Assembly (NCBI GenBank): GCA_902621675.1
Contig: CACNMX010000013.1
Coordinates: 1-32,787, forward strand
DNA length: 32,787 bases
Direction: 5' to 3'
Source of the DNA: an uncultured Prochlorococcus sp.
GTDB taxonomy: Bacteria > Cyanobacteriota > Cyanobacteriia > PCC-6307 > Cyanobiaceae
Positions within the stretch are counted from its first letter, which is position 1, and each line of letters opens with the position of its first letter. The notes under the pieces were generated by a model. That model saw only the letters and a program-made list of their open reading frames with translations. It ran no database searches and was not told where the DNA came from. Shown piece after piece: positions 9,586 to 18,357 of this stretch. The position numbers and the translations under genes are program-made.

Positions 9586-10416
9586 ATGAGTTTAGAAATA
9601 TATTGGGAAAAAGCACTAGAACAAACTCGATTATCAATTGATGATGAATCATTATATCCTCTAAAAACTGAAATTATTACAAAAGATTTATATGAAAAAG
9701 ACGACTTCATAATTAGGAAACTCGATACTTCAAAATTTAATAAAAAAAAAATTTATGGTCCTAAGCAAAATCCGTTTTGTCCCTGGGAAAAGATACTAGA
9801 AATTGATAAAATCGGTGATAATCATCAACTAATATTAAATAAGTACCCTGTACAAAAAGGTCATATTTTACTTATTACAAATGAATGGAAACCTCAAAAT
9901 GGATGGTTAGATATTAAAGATTGGAGAGCAATCAAACAAGTTAATAAAGATACTAGTGGATTATGGTTTTTCAATAGTTCTCCAATTGCAGGAGCAAGTC
10001 AACCTCACAGGCATTTTCAACTTTTGCGTAGATCTAAAAGTGAGATAACATGCCCTAGAGAAAAGTGGTTTTTAGAGATGAACGCATATAAAGATCTAGA
10101 TAGTAAGCTTAAAAAAAATATTATTGTATCCAAATTTAATTTTTTAGATAATCCATCATGTCTTTTTGAATTGTACTTAGAATTATGCAAGAAATTAGGA
10201 CTTGGAGACCCTATTAATTATAAGAAGCCAATATACCCTTACAATATTTTAATAACTAATAAATGGATCGCTCTTATAAAAAGAAAAAATGATCATATTC
10301 ATGGTTTCAGTATTAACGGTTTAGGGTTTGCAGGATATCTATTAGTAACTGAAAATTCAAATATTAATTATTTAAAGAAGTTTGGCCCTGAAAAACTACT
10401 AGAAAGTTTTGTTTGA
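9586..10416 (+). CDS. Ap4A phosphorylase-like ATP adenylyltransferase (HIT superfamily)
   Basis: A 276-residue protein matching the ATP adenylyltransferase / diadenosine tetraphosphate phosphorylase family, which splits Ap4A with phosphate to ADP and ATP. The HIT-like active-site motif is seen as GASQPHRHFQLL, with the family's HxHxQ pattern. The N-terminal NPFCPWEKILEI and NKYPVQKGHILLITNEW segments and the C-terminal YNILITNKWIALI are also typical. Soluble, no signal peptide. Alternative substrates such as adenosine 5'-phosphosulfate are possible for this family. Confidence 0.88.
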   Translation: MSLEIYWEKALEQTRLSIDDESLYPLKTEIITKDLYEKDDFIIRKLDTSKFNKKKIYGPKQNPFCPWEKILEIDKIGDNHQLILNKYPVQKGHILLITNEWKPQNGWLDIKDWRAIKQVNKDTSGLWFFNSSPIAGASQPHRHFQLLRRSKSEITCPREKWFLEMNAYKDLDSKLKKNIIVSKFNFLDNPSCLFELYLELCKKLGLGDPINYKKPIYPYNILITNKWIALIKRKNDHIHGFSINGLGFAGYLLVTENSNINYLKKFGPEKLLESFV

Positions 10417-10419
10417 ATA

Positions 10420-10599
10420 CTAGTTAGTTACTTCAACTTCCTTATCCCTGCTTATTTGGCTTTCTAGAACATCTATGGATGCTGTTACGGAGGCAATTTT
10501 ACGTTCAAGTGAATCCTTAATATAATTGAGCATTTCTAGCTTCTTATGTTGATAAAAACTCTTTTTTTCTTTAGATGACTTGAAATAACAATTAAACAT
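10420..10599 (-). CDS. Small helical protein, 59 residues
   Basis: An ATG-to-TAG frame on the minus strand encoding MFNCYFKSSKEKK..., followed by a long amphipathic helix-like stretch (LEMLNYIKDSLERKIASV...IDVLESQISRD). Heptad-like spacing of hydrophobic residues suggests a short coiled coil. No signal or membrane segment. It converges with the Ap4A phosphorylase-like gene, 3 bases apart. The function is unknown. I consider it real because the composition is non-repetitive, but it is short. Confidence 0.55.
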   Translation of the reverse strand: MFNCYFKSSKEKKSFYQHKKLEMLNYIKDSLERKIASVTASIDVLESQISRDKEVEVTN

Positions 10600-10680
10600 T
10601 TTTTTGTTTTTATTATAAAAAGATACTTAATTGACCTGTGACATAAAAATAAAATGGTTTTAATTTTAAAACAATATTCC

Positions 10681-10727
10681 GTATGGACTTTCAATTATTT
10701 TTGAATAAAATTAAATAAAATCCATAC
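10681..10727. promoter_or_regulatory. Perfect 7-bp inverted repeat upstream of the RHH/J-domain gene
   Basis: GTATGGA (10681-10687) and TCCATAC (10721-10727) are exact inverted copies with centres 40 bases apart, in an otherwise very AT-rich upstream region. A nested TTCAA/TTGAA pair lies between them. The second arm ends 17 bases before the presumed TTG start at 10745. This could be an operator, possibly for the gene's own ribbon-helix-helix domain; that is inference from position only. Confidence 0.35.
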
Positions 10728-10744
10728 TATTCAAGTAAATATTA

Positions 10745-11755
10745 TTGAATATTCCTGAAAATTCAAATACAAAAAGAATTTCAATTGATTTACCTGAGGA
10801 ACTAATTTCCAGGTTTGATCAATTACGAAAAGAGTGGGGATTTAGAGCAAGAGGACCTGTAATAGAAAAGATACTTAAAGAAATTCTTAAAGAAGATGAT
10901 TTACTACCTAAGAACCAACAGCAAGAAATAGACTTTAACGAGAAGAATAATATTGAAAATTTAAATATTGATGAAGATACTGCATTGGTATTAATTAAGT
11001 CAGACGTAAAAAAAGAAGTTAATGAGATATCTTTAAATAAAAGATTTACAAATAACAATCAATATAAAGAAAAAGCCAATTCAAACATAAGCCTTCCCAA
11101 TTTTGTTGAAAAAAAAGTAAAAAATCTAAGAAGAAGTATTAATAGTGAAAAATTAAAGGAGAAAATTAATGATATTCAAATTAATACAATTAAAGAAACT
11201 GAATTAATAAAATGTCGAATTGAGTTAATTAGTCATTGGAAAACCTTATATGGATCAGTTCCTAACGATTATGTAGTAGAAGCTTCGATGGATTGGTTTG
11301 AAAGGGACATTTGGCCAAATCTTGATGGAACTGAAAATCTACCCTTTACGTGGAGTGCAGCCAATAAATTAATGTCAGAATTATGCCCATTTTGGATAAA
11401 GAAAAATCCATCCCTTGAAATCGTTTTATTAATGATTGGTGTTTTAGAAGACCCTTTTGCTACATCAGATCTGATACATAGAATACCAACACTTATGAGA
11501 AGGTTTGTAAGTAGATTTAAGCGAAATAATAGATCAAATTCATTTGAAACATTGGACTCAACAATGACAGTACATGGAGCACTTAAATTATTGAATTTAT
11601 CAACATCTGCAGGATCAGCTCATACGTTCCGTAAAATTAGGGAAGCCTATAAATCAATAGCCCTAGAGACGCATCCAGATGCTGGAGGATCAACAGATCA
11701 AATGAGAAAATTAAATGAAGCGTATCAATTGCTAAAAAATCTATATAGAAATTAG
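10745..11755 (+). CDS. Ribbon-helix-helix-like / J-domain fusion protein
   Basis: A 336-residue soluble protein with an unusual arrangement. Residues 8-45 (KRISIDLPEELISRFDQL..., then ARGPVIEKILKEIL) look like a ribbon-helix-helix DNA-binding unit. Residues about 46-150 are lysine- and asparagine-rich and probably flexible. A globular part follows (about 158-255, with WKTLYGSVPNDYVVEAS and WPNLDGTENLPF). The C-terminal 65 residues form a J domain: ALKLLNLSTSAG..FRKIREAYKSIALETHPDAGGSTDQMRKLNEAY, with the HPD motif that stimulates DnaK ATPase. An in-frame stop at 10736-10738 limits the start to TTG 10745. Cyanobacteria often annotate this only as DnaJ-like. Confidence 0.8.
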   Translation: MNIPENSNTKRISIDLPEELISRFDQLRKEWGFRARGPVIEKILKEILKEDDLLPKNQQQEIDFNEKNNIENLNIDEDTALVLIKSDVKKEVNEISLNKRFTNNNQYKEKANSNISLPNFVEKKVKNLRRSINSEKLKEKINDIQINTIKETELIKCRIELISHWKTLYGSVPNDYVVEASMDWFERDIWPNLDGTENLPFTWSAANKLMSELCPFWIKKNPSLEIVLLMIGVLEDPFATSDLIHRIPTLMRRFVSRFKRNNRSNSFETLDSTMTVHGALKLLNLSTSAGSAHTFRKIREAYKSIALETHPDAGGSTDQMRKLNEAYQLLKNLYRN

Positions 11756-11772
11756 TATATTAATTCCCATAT

Positions 11773-11812
11773 AAGACTATATATAAGTCTATTTAATAGT
11801 CTTATATAAGAC
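11773..11812. repeat. AGACT-type 40-bp repeat, copy A
   Basis: Starts AAGACTATATATAAGTCT and continues into AATAGTCTTATATAAGAC. It contains several AGACT/AGTCT half-sites in both orientations, so the unit is partly palindromic. It aligns without gaps to the copies at 11955 and 12484. It lies 18 bases after the J-domain gene. Confidence 0.6.
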
Positions 11813-11954
11813 GGCTGCCAACTCTAAAATTTCTAATTTTCATCATTTATTTTTTTCAAATTTAAAGAGGCAATAATTATGCATAAATGAAATTCAAATG
11901 AAATCGAAACAAAATATTATTTTTATTAATATGCTTGTATTGTACTTCTAATAT

Positions 11955-11994
11955 GAGACTTAATATAAGTCTAATTAATAGTCTTAAAATAGAT
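11955..11994. repeat. AGACT-type 40-bp repeat, copy B
   Basis: Begins GAGACTTAATATAAGTCT, whose arms AGACTT/AAGTCT are exact inverted copies around five bases, then AATTAATAGTCTTAAAATAG. It is the clearest palindrome of the three copies and sits in the middle of the gene-free stretch. Confidence 0.6.
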
Positions 11995-12160
11995 AAGCGC
12001 GAATAATTAATATATCGACTTGAATGATTGATACCCAAACTGCTTAATGCCTGGGAAAAATTAAAAATTGAATAATAAATCAATAAATTATGTCCTTTCA
12101 ATGTCCACAAAATTAACAAGGGCTAGAAAGTATTGCTATAACTAGCTTTTATATCTTTCC

Positions 12161-12181
12161 GTACTGCCTTAAAGACAGTAC
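12161..12181. other. Short hairpin at the 3' end of the small secreted-protein gene
   Basis: GTACTGCC and GACAGTAC pair with one mismatch around a short A/T loop. The right arm reaches the first base of the minus-strand stop codon (12183-12181). No T-run follows on either strand, so termination is uncertain. Confidence 0.3.
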
Positions 12182-12441
12182 TACTCAGACTGAAGCTTTT
12201 CAATAGCAGTCTGTTTATCAATACTAGGGACATCACTTAATCCATTAGCATCAAACCAAGGTGCGCTAGCCCAATCAAATCCCTCGCCAAAAGTATTGTC
12301 TGGTGCAGTTATATACCAGTGACATGATGCATCTGGTATGTCAACTGCGCATTTAGACCAATCATTTGACCACTGAGGAACTTGAACCCAAAGTACTGAA
12401 GATAGAAGTAGAGATATCAGATTAATCATGAGCTTTATCAT
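12181..12441 (-). CDS. Small secreted or periplasmic protein, 86 residues
   Basis: Starts MIKLMINLISLLLSSVLWVQV, a good signal peptide, followed by a hydrophilic tryptophan-rich region (QWSNDWSKCAVDIPDASCHWYI) with two cysteines that could form a disulphide, and GFDWASAPWFDANG. The mature part is acidic, as expected for export. I recognise it only as a small picocyanobacterial protein of unknown role. It lies downstream of pheT on the same strand, about 90 bases away, and is bracketed by the AGACT-type repeats. Confidence 0.75.
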   Translation of the reverse strand: MIKLMINLISLLLSSVLWVQVPQWSNDWSKCAVDIPDASCHWYITAPDNTFGEGFDWASAPWFDANGLSDVPSIDKQTAIEKLQSE

Positions 12442-12483
12442 ACAGCATTAATTACTTTTATAGGATTATTATTTATCTTATAT

Positions 12484-12523
12484 AAGAATTAAATCTAGAC
12501 TTATTTATAGTCTCATATAAGAT
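12484..12523. repeat. AGACT-type 40-bp repeat, copy C
   Basis: Begins AAGAATTAAATCTAGACTT and ends ATAGTCTCATATAAGAT. It is more diverged than copies A and B but aligns without gaps, keeping the central AGTCT and the ATATAAGA end. It lies between the stop of pheT and the start of the small secreted-protein gene, so it could also be read as a leader element for that gene. Confidence 0.5.
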
Positions 12524-12534
12524 TAGCAATACAT

Positions 12535-14979
12535 TTAATTTCTCAATTTAGTGTTAAAACATTTTTCAACATTAGAAATGATATTTGAATGTATTGATGT
12601 AATGTCCGAGTCCAGTAATGTTTTATCTTTATCTCTATAAGATAATCTAAATGTATAACTTATATAATCATCTCCAAATTTAGTATCTTCAAAAACATCA
12701 AGTAAATTTACATCCTCTAAGAGATTTTTTCCTGTTTTTCTTATTTGTGATGTTATTTCGCTAATTAAAAATTTTTTACTGAAAACAAAATTAATATCCC
12801 TTTCCATCTTCGGAACAATTGGATATTGCTTATATATTGGAATCCATTTATTTTTTCTTGTACTAGCACCCAAGAGGTTAGAAACATTTATGTTAAATAA
12901 ATAAACTTTTTTTAATGACTTCTTTTCTAATATTAGTTTGGGATGTATTTCACCAAAATAACCTGCATCTTTCCCTTCAATAACTAATTTTGCTGTTCTT
13001 CCTGGATGAAGAAAGTCAATTAAATCAGTAGGTTTATCATCAATTTTTATGTTCAAAGATGATAAAGCCTCCTTTAACTTTCCTCTGGCCTGGAAATAAT
13101 TAAGATCGTTATCCTTACCCGAATTTATCCAATTACCAAATTTTTTATTTCCATAAATGGCACCATTAAGAACTTCTTCTTGAATGAACTCAGTTTTCTT
13201 TTGAAAAACATTTCCAATTTCAAATATATAACAACTTGCTTGTCCAGCCTTTATATTACGGTTCACTATCTCCAAATGTTCTTTCCAGATATTATCTCTA
13301 AGACAGCTTGTTTCTAATAACAAAGGATTAGAAATCTTTATAAGTTTTTCATCATCTTCAGGAACAAGAGAGTAGCTTAGTACCTCGTTAAAACCATTTT
13401 CTATAAAACCATTTTTTACTTTTCTCAATGCCAACTGTTCTGATGACAATTTTCCAGGCTTAATTGGATTAGGAAGTTTTAAGTCAAATCTGTCATATCC
13501 TATTAATCTAGCTATTTCTTCAATTAAATCTATTTCTCTCGTTAAATCATGTGATCTATTAGGAATTACTGCTACATCCCAGCCATATTCTTTATTTTTT
13601 AAAGTACAACCTATGAGTGTTAATTTATCAACTATCTCATTATCAGATAAATTTCTTTTTTCAAATTGATCTTTAATTATTAATGGACCAAGAATTTTAT
13701 GTATTCGATTTCTCCGTAGTTTAATAAATGTATCCTCATTACTTATTAAATTTGAAGTATTGATGATTGGTGAATTAATAGAAAAATATTCTTCTAAAAG
13801 ATTAATTGCCCTTGTTACTGCACTTATTGTATTCTTTGATGAAATCCCTTTTTCATACCTGCTGCTAGATTCTGTTCTTATGCCAACCTCCTTGGAAGAT
13901 TTTCTTATAGTAGCTGGATTAAAAACAGCGCCTTCAAGGTAAATGGATGAGGTCGTATTACTTACAGAAGTCTCTAAACCGCCTATAACCCCTGCAATAG
14001 CAACCGGTTTATCACAACAAGTAATAACTGTGATATTGTCATTTAAGTCATATTCTTTACCATCTAAGCAAATAAGGCTTTCGTTATCCTTCCCTTTTCT
14101 TACAGAGAAATCTTCTGGAGAAACTTCCTTACCAATTAAGTTTGACAATTTATCCCTATCAAATGCATGCAATGGTTGACCTTGTTCTAAAAGAATATAA
14201 TTTGTCAAATCAACTAGAAGATTAATAGATTTTATACCGGATTTTTCTATACGGTCTTTAAGCCAATTTGGCGATAATTTCTCTCCGTTTACTCCATCAA
14301 TGCAGCTAATTGTATAAATGCAATTAGATTCTATAGCCTCTGGACAAAGTTTAATTCCCTTAAGTAAATGAATATTGTATTTATAGTTTAATTCTGGAAA
14401 ATTTAAGGTGGTTTCTAAAAGGGCAGAAATTTCACGAGCTATACCTATAACAGACATTCCATCAGGTCTATTAGCTGTAATAGCTAAATCATATATAAAA
14501 TCATTTAATTGAAGCAAATCAGACCCTGGAGTGCCCAATTGATGTTTTAGGGCCAAACCTTCATCAATGATCTCTATCCCTTCGCTAGAGTCCTCTAAAC
14601 CAAGTTCCTGCAGTGAACATATCATTCCTTCACTCATGATACCTCTAATTTCACTTCTTTTAATAGTTAAATCAACTGCATTTAATTTTGCGCCGACAGT
14701 AGCAACATAAACATAAATATTTGGTTTAATATTGCGCGCACCACAGATAATTTGTAAATTCTTTGATTTACCAATATCGACTTTGCATATTGAAAGTTTG
14801 TCAGATCCTTCGTGTTTTAAAACAGATAATACCTTACCTAAAACAACACCATTTACATTTTCTGAACAATCTTCTAATGATTCAACCTCAAATCCACCAA
14901 TAGACAATTTCTCAGAGAGATCTTCAGGAGTAGAAGTAATTTCTACTAAATTTTTCAACCAATTTTGAGAAACTTTCAT
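12535..14979 (-). CDS. pheT: Phenylalanyl-tRNA synthetase beta subunit
   Basis: An 814-residue PheT, ATG at 14979 (MKVSQNWLKNLVEI). Domains in order: N-terminal EMAP-like tRNA-binding domain (about 39-150, with GVVLGKVLSVLKHEGSDKL); B3/B4 editing region (about 205-385, with LLVDLTNYILLEQGQPLHAFD); B5 (about 415-490, ending VIPNRSHDLTREIDLIEEIA); catalytic-like core; and the FDX-ACB anticodon-binding domain at the end (YPIVPKMERDINFVF...). It forms a heterotetramer with PheS, which is not in the window. It is divergent from rpmG. Confidence 0.96.
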   Translation of the reverse strand: MKVSQNWLKNLVEITSTPEDLSEKLSIGGFEVESLEDCSENVNGVVLGKVLSVLKHEGSDKLSICKVDIGKSKNLQIICGARNIKPNIYVYVATVGAKLNAVDLTIKRSEIRGIMSEGMICSLQELGLEDSSEGIEIIDEGLALKHQLGTPGSDLLQLNDFIYDLAITANRPDGMSVIGIAREISALLETTLNFPELNYKYNIHLLKGIKLCPEAIESNCIYTISCIDGVNGEKLSPNWLKDRIEKSGIKSINLLVDLTNYILLEQGQPLHAFDRDKLSNLIGKEVSPEDFSVRKGKDNESLICLDGKEYDLNDNITVITCCDKPVAIAGVIGGLETSVSNTTSSIYLEGAVFNPATIRKSSKEVGIRTESSSRYEKGISSKNTISAVTRAINLLEEYFSINSPIINTSNLISNEDTFIKLRRNRIHKILGPLIIKDQFEKRNLSDNEIVDKLTLIGCTLKNKEYGWDVAVIPNRSHDLTREIDLIEEIARLIGYDRFDLKLPNPIKPGKLSSEQLALRKVKNGFIENGFNEVLSYSLVPEDDEKLIKISNPLLLETSCLRDNIWKEHLEIVNRNIKAGQASCYIFEIGNVFQKKTEFIQEEVLNGAIYGNKKFGNWINSGKDNDLNYFQARGKLKEALSSLNIKIDDKPTDLIDFLHPGRTAKLVIEGKDAGYFGEIHPKLILEKKSLKKVYLFNINVSNLLGASTRKNKWIPIYKQYPIVPKMERDINFVFSKKFLISEITSQIRKTGKNLLEDVNLLDVFEDTKFGDDYISYTFRLSYRDKDKTLLDSDITSIHSNIISNVEKCFNTKLRN

Positions 14980-15080
14980 ATATATTTTTTAATCAATGAT
15001 GATAAAAGAAAGGAGTATATCTTCAAAAAAGTTTGTTGAAGATGTACAATAGAAAATTATACAATAAAGTATTAATTAAA

Positions 15081-15275
15081 ATGGCCAAAAAAGGGACAAG
15101 AGTTGTAGTGACCCTTGAATGTACTGAAGCTAGGACAAGCACAGATCCTAAGAGATCAAATGGTGTTTCAAGATATACTACTGAAAAGAATCGTAGAAAT
15201 ACAACCGAAAGATTAGAACTAAAAAAGTTTAATCCTCATTTAAACAGAATGACAATTCACAAAGAAATTAAGTAA
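15081..15275 (+). CDS. rpmG: 50S ribosomal protein L33
   Basis: A 64-residue L33 beginning [17 protein letters not shown] with the typical [19 protein letters not shown] segment and HKEIK end. The frame is open upstream to 15033, but the ATG at 15081 gives the conserved MAKKG start, so I use it. It lacks the zinc cysteine pairs of C+ type L33 (only one Cys is present), so it is a C- type. It is followed by rpsR after 17 bases, the usual cyanobacterial pairing. Confidence 0.95.
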   Translation: MAKKGTRVVVTLECTEARTSTDPKRSNGVSRYTTEKNRRNTTERLELKKFNPHLNRMTIHKEIK

Positions 15276-15292
15276 TCAAATCAAATTAAATC

Positions 15293-15514
15293 ATGCCTAA
15301 TTCAATTTTTAAAAAACAATTATCACCTATCAAACCTGGAGATCCAATTGATTATAAGGATGTAGAACTACTAAAAAAATTCATAACTGAGAGGGGCAAA
15401 ATCCTACCAAGAAGAATGACAGGTTTAACCTCTAAGCAACAAAGAGATCTTACATTAGCTGTTAAGAGAGCCAGAATTGTAGCTCTTTTACCCTTCGTAA
15501 ATCCTGAAGGATAA
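15293..15514 (+). CDS. rpsR: 30S ribosomal protein S18
   Basis: A 73-residue S18 with the conserved [18 protein letters not shown] and [20 protein letters not shown] segments and the ARIVALLPF end. It binds S6 and 16S rRNA in the platform of the small subunit. It sits between rpmG and the RNB gene, all on the plus strand. Confidence 0.96.
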   Translation: MPNSIFKKQLSPIKPGDPIDYKDVELLKKFITERGKILPRRMTGLTSKQQRDLTLAVKRARIVALLPFVNPEG

Positions 15515-15559
15515 TTTCATATTGAATATAGTTGGCACTGTAATTAATATTTCAAATAC

Positions 15560-16744
15560 TTGAAAGATTTAACTGATTTAAAAACATATATTATTGACTC
15601 TGATAATCCACATGAGGTTGATGACGCTATTTCATTAGAAATAAAAGATGAAAATAAAAAAAAATTATGGATACATATTAGTAATCCATGCAAACTCTTT
15701 TTGCATGACTCTAATGTTGATTTAAATGCAAGAAAGAGAAATAGCAGTTTATATTTAATTGATCAATATGTCCCAATGCTTCCTAAAGATATTCTTGAAA
15801 AGGCAAATCTAGCTCAAAATAAAGTTTCAGAAACTATTAGTGCAGCAATAGAATTCAATGAAGATGGTTCAATAAATAAATATGAAATAACTGAAGCAAT
15901 AATAAAACCAAAATATCAATTAACATATGAAGATGCAAATGAAATATTAGAAATAGAACCCAAAGAAGAAATAGAATTAATTGAGATTAAAAAATTATTA
16001 GAAAAAAGTATTCTATTCAGAAAGAAACAAGGAGCAATTATTTTTGAAAGTCCTAATAATAAAATTAAATTATATGAAGATAAGATAATACTAACTAAAT
16101 TAGAAAAAACAATATCACAAATTATAGTTGCAGAATCAATGATATTAATGGGCTATGTAACAAGTTTATTTATAGATAAATATGATTTAGCGGCTGCATT
16201 TAGGATTCAAAAAATAAATTGCAATCCATCTGAAATACTCAATAGATACAACGATAGTGATATTAAATATATAATATTAAAACAATATATGGGAAGAAGT
16301 TACATAACTACTAAGCCAGGAATCCATGAATCTTTAGGCCTTAAAATGTATGTACAGTGCACATCACCATTGAGAAGATACCTTGATTTAATTATACAAA
16401 GGCAAGTCTATAACAAAATTAATAATTACGAAGTTCTAAGTAAAGATATTGTCTCTAAGATTATCGATTATTCAAAAAATAGACAATCAGAGAATAATAA
16501 TATATTTAAAAATGATAAATTTAAGTATTTAAAATTATTTTTTAAGAATGAAAAAAAACCTTTCTTTAAAATAATTTTCGTTAAGTGGATTAATCATAAA
16601 AAAAATATTGCGTTGGTTTATTTTCCAGATTATTCACTAGAAATACTTATTACTCTTTTTGTATCAATAGAAATATATAGTAATAAAATATATAAAGTTA
16701 AATATATTATAAATGATAGTAATCTTTTAGAATTTATTTATTAA
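15560..16744 (+). CDS. Short RNB-domain exoribonuclease (RNase II/R family)
   Basis: A 394-residue protein consisting mainly of an RNB catalytic domain, which degrades RNA 3'-to-5'. The metal site is seen right at the start as IDSDNPHEVDDA (D13, E19, D21, D22; the second position is Glu where E. coli RNase R has Asp). LWIHISNP, YVPMLPKDIL and TSPLRRYLDLIIQRQ (R272, R273) also match the family. The N-terminal cold-shock domains are absent; an upstream in-frame stop at 15545-15547 and the TTG start at 15560 allow none. The C-terminal ~80 residues may be a reduced S1-like domain. It lies in the rpmG-rpsR run. Confidence 0.85.
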   Translation: MKDLTDLKTYIIDSDNPHEVDDAISLEIKDENKKKLWIHISNPCKLFLHDSNVDLNARKRNSSLYLIDQYVPMLPKDILEKANLAQNKVSETISAAIEFNEDGSINKYEITEAIIKPKYQLTYEDANEILEIEPKEEIELIEIKKLLEKSILFRKKQGAIIFESPNNKIKLYEDKIILTKLEKTISQIIVAESMILMGYVTSLFIDKYDLAAAFRIQKINCNPSEILNRYNDSDIKYIILKQYMGRSYITTKPGIHESLGLKMYVQCTSPLRRYLDLIIQRQVYNKINNYEVLSKDIVSKIIDYSKNRQSENNNIFKNDKFKYLKLFFKNEKKPFFKIIFVKWINHKKNIALVYFPDYSLEILITLFVSIEIYSNKIYKVKYIINDSNLLEFIY

Positions 16745-16812
16745 TAAGATAATTAATATAATGGGTTTTTATTAGTTTAAAAAATATCTGTTAGTATTAA
16801 TAAAAATGCATT

Positions 16813-18357
16813 ATGACTTTTGTCATTACTACACCTTTATACTATGTTAATGATAAACCTCATTTAGGAAGTGTATATACAACATTAATTTGTGACTCAA
16901 TAGCTAGGTATAAAAGGCTTGCAGGTGAAGATGTTATTTTCATTACTGGTGTTGATGAACATGGTTTAAAAATACAAAGAACAGCTAATGAAAAGGGTAT
17001 TGAACCAAAATCACATTGTGATGAAATCTCAGAAGTCTTTAATAATAATTGGCAGGATTGGAATATATCATTTGACAAATTTATAAGAACAAGCTCAAAA
17101 GATCATGAATTTGTTGTTAATGAATTTTATGAAAGAGTAAAAGCATCAGATGATATCTATATGGGAGTTCAAAAAGGTTGGTATTGTGTCGGTTGTGAAG
17201 AATTTAAAGATAATCCAGAAAACTCACCAACATACAAATGTCCAATACATCAAAAAAATCTTGAATGGAAAAATGAAGAGAATCTTTTTTTTAGGCTTTC
17301 AAAATATCAAAAAGAAATCGAGAAAATAATCAACGAACCTTCTTTTATAGAGCCAATAGAAAGAAAGAATGAAATTATAAATTTTGTTTCTAGAGGTTTA
17401 AAGGATTTTTCAATTTCAAGAACTAATGTTACATGGGGAATTCCTGTCCCTGGTTACGAAAAACATACCTTTTATGTTTGGTTTGATGCATTACTTGGAT
17501 ATGTAAGTGCCATTAGTTCTAATGCGACAGAATATTCATTGGAAAAATCAATTAATGGAGGATGGCCAGCTGATATTCATTTAATTGGTAAGGATATTCT
17601 GAGATTCCATGCTGTATATTGGCCTGCAATGCTCATTTCTGCGAAAATGAAGGTTCCTAAAAAGGTTTTTGGGCACGGATTTCTTACAAGAGAGGGGCAA
17701 AAAATGGGTAAAAGTTTAGGAAATGTACTCGACCCTGATTTATTGCTTAAAAAATATGGAAATGATCCTGTAAGGTGGTACCTCATTAAAGATATATCAC
17801 TAGGAAATGATGGAGATTTTCAAGATAAAAGATTTGTTGACATAATTAATAATGACTTAGCTAATACAATTGGTAATTTATTAAATAGAACATCATCTAT
17901 GTCTAGAAAATGGTTTGATAATAAAGTGCCAAATAATGAAAAAATTTTAAGTGAAAATAAATTAGAGAATTTTGCCAAAATTGCAGTTGAGAACTATATT
18001 TATAACTTTGATAACTACAAATTAGATTTAGCAGCTAATGAAGTACTTACCTTAGCAATTAATACAAATTTGTATTTGAATGATAATCAGCCGTGGCTGC
18101 TAATAAAAGAGAAAGATAATCTACTTCTAGTTAAAGAAATTATTTATAACGTTTTAGAAAGTACTCGAATAATAGGATTATTATTACTACCTTTGTTGCC
18201 AGAATTATCTACAAAAATTAATGAACAACTTGGCTCTACATACAGAGAGGAAATTCCTTGGAAAAAACAATTAATTTGGGGATTATTAGTTAGCAACTCA
18301 AGTCTTCCTAAACCCACCCCAATCATAAATAAACTTGAGTATGAGCAAAAATTATAG
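16813..18357 (+). CDS. metG: Methionyl-tRNA synthetase
   Basis: A 514-residue class I synthetase. The HIGH motif is present as HLGS (residues 17-20), followed by DEHGLKIQ; a zinc knuckle-type CVGC..YKCPIH segment; and the KMSKS motif as KMGKS at 297-301. It ends without the C-terminal EMAP-like dimerisation domain found in some MetG, a normal short form. ATG start at 16813; another ATG seven bases upstream is out of frame. The 3' end overlaps the LptC-like gene by 17 bases. Confidence 0.96.
   Translation: MTFVITTPLYYVNDKPHLGSVYTTLICDSIARYKRLAGEDVIFITGVDEHGLKIQRTANEKGIEPKSHCDEISEVFNNNWQDWNISFDKFIRTSSKDHEFVVNEFYERVKASDDIYMGVQKGWYCVGCEEFKDNPENSPTYKCPIHQKNLEWKNEENLFFRLSKYQKEIEKIINEPSFIEPIERKNEIINFVSRGLKDFSISRTNVTWGIPVPGYEKHTFYVWFDALLGYVSAISSNATEYSLEKSINGGWPADIHLIGKDILRFHAVYWPAMLISAKMKVPKKVFGHGFLTREGQKMGKSLGNVLDPDLLLKKYGNDPVRWYLIKDISLGNDGDFQDKRFVDIINNDLANTIGNLLNRTSSMSRKWFDNKVPNNEKILSENKLENFAKIAVENYIYNFDNYKLDLAANEVLTLAINTNLYLNDNQPWLLIKEKDNLLLVKEIIYNVLESTRIIGLLLLPLLPELSTKINEQLGSTYREEIPWKKQLIWGLLVSNSSLPKPTPIINKLEYEQKL

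Larger units (their letters stand above)
11756..12180. other. 425-base gap with two repeat copies, no convincing gene
   Basis: This stretch between the J-domain gene and the small secreted-protein gene holds two copies of a 40-bp repeat (11773-11812 and 11955-11994). An 80-residue open frame on the minus strand (11877-12119) has a composition unlike a real protein and I do not call it. A hairpin at 12161-12181 (GTACTG ... CAGTAC) overlaps the stop codon of the next gene; it lacks a clear T-run on either strand, so it is at best a weak terminator. No tRNA or recognised RNA gene is visible. Confidence 0.6.

Noticed and set aside
11877..12119. 80-residue open frame on the minus strand in the gene-poor stretch
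   Set aside because: Leucine/isoleucine-rich composition without clear signal or domain, and it contains one of the repeats; likely chance in AT-rich DNA.
15033..15080. N-terminal extension of L33
   Set aside because: ATG 15081 gives the conserved MAKKG start; the extra 16 residues are not part of L33.
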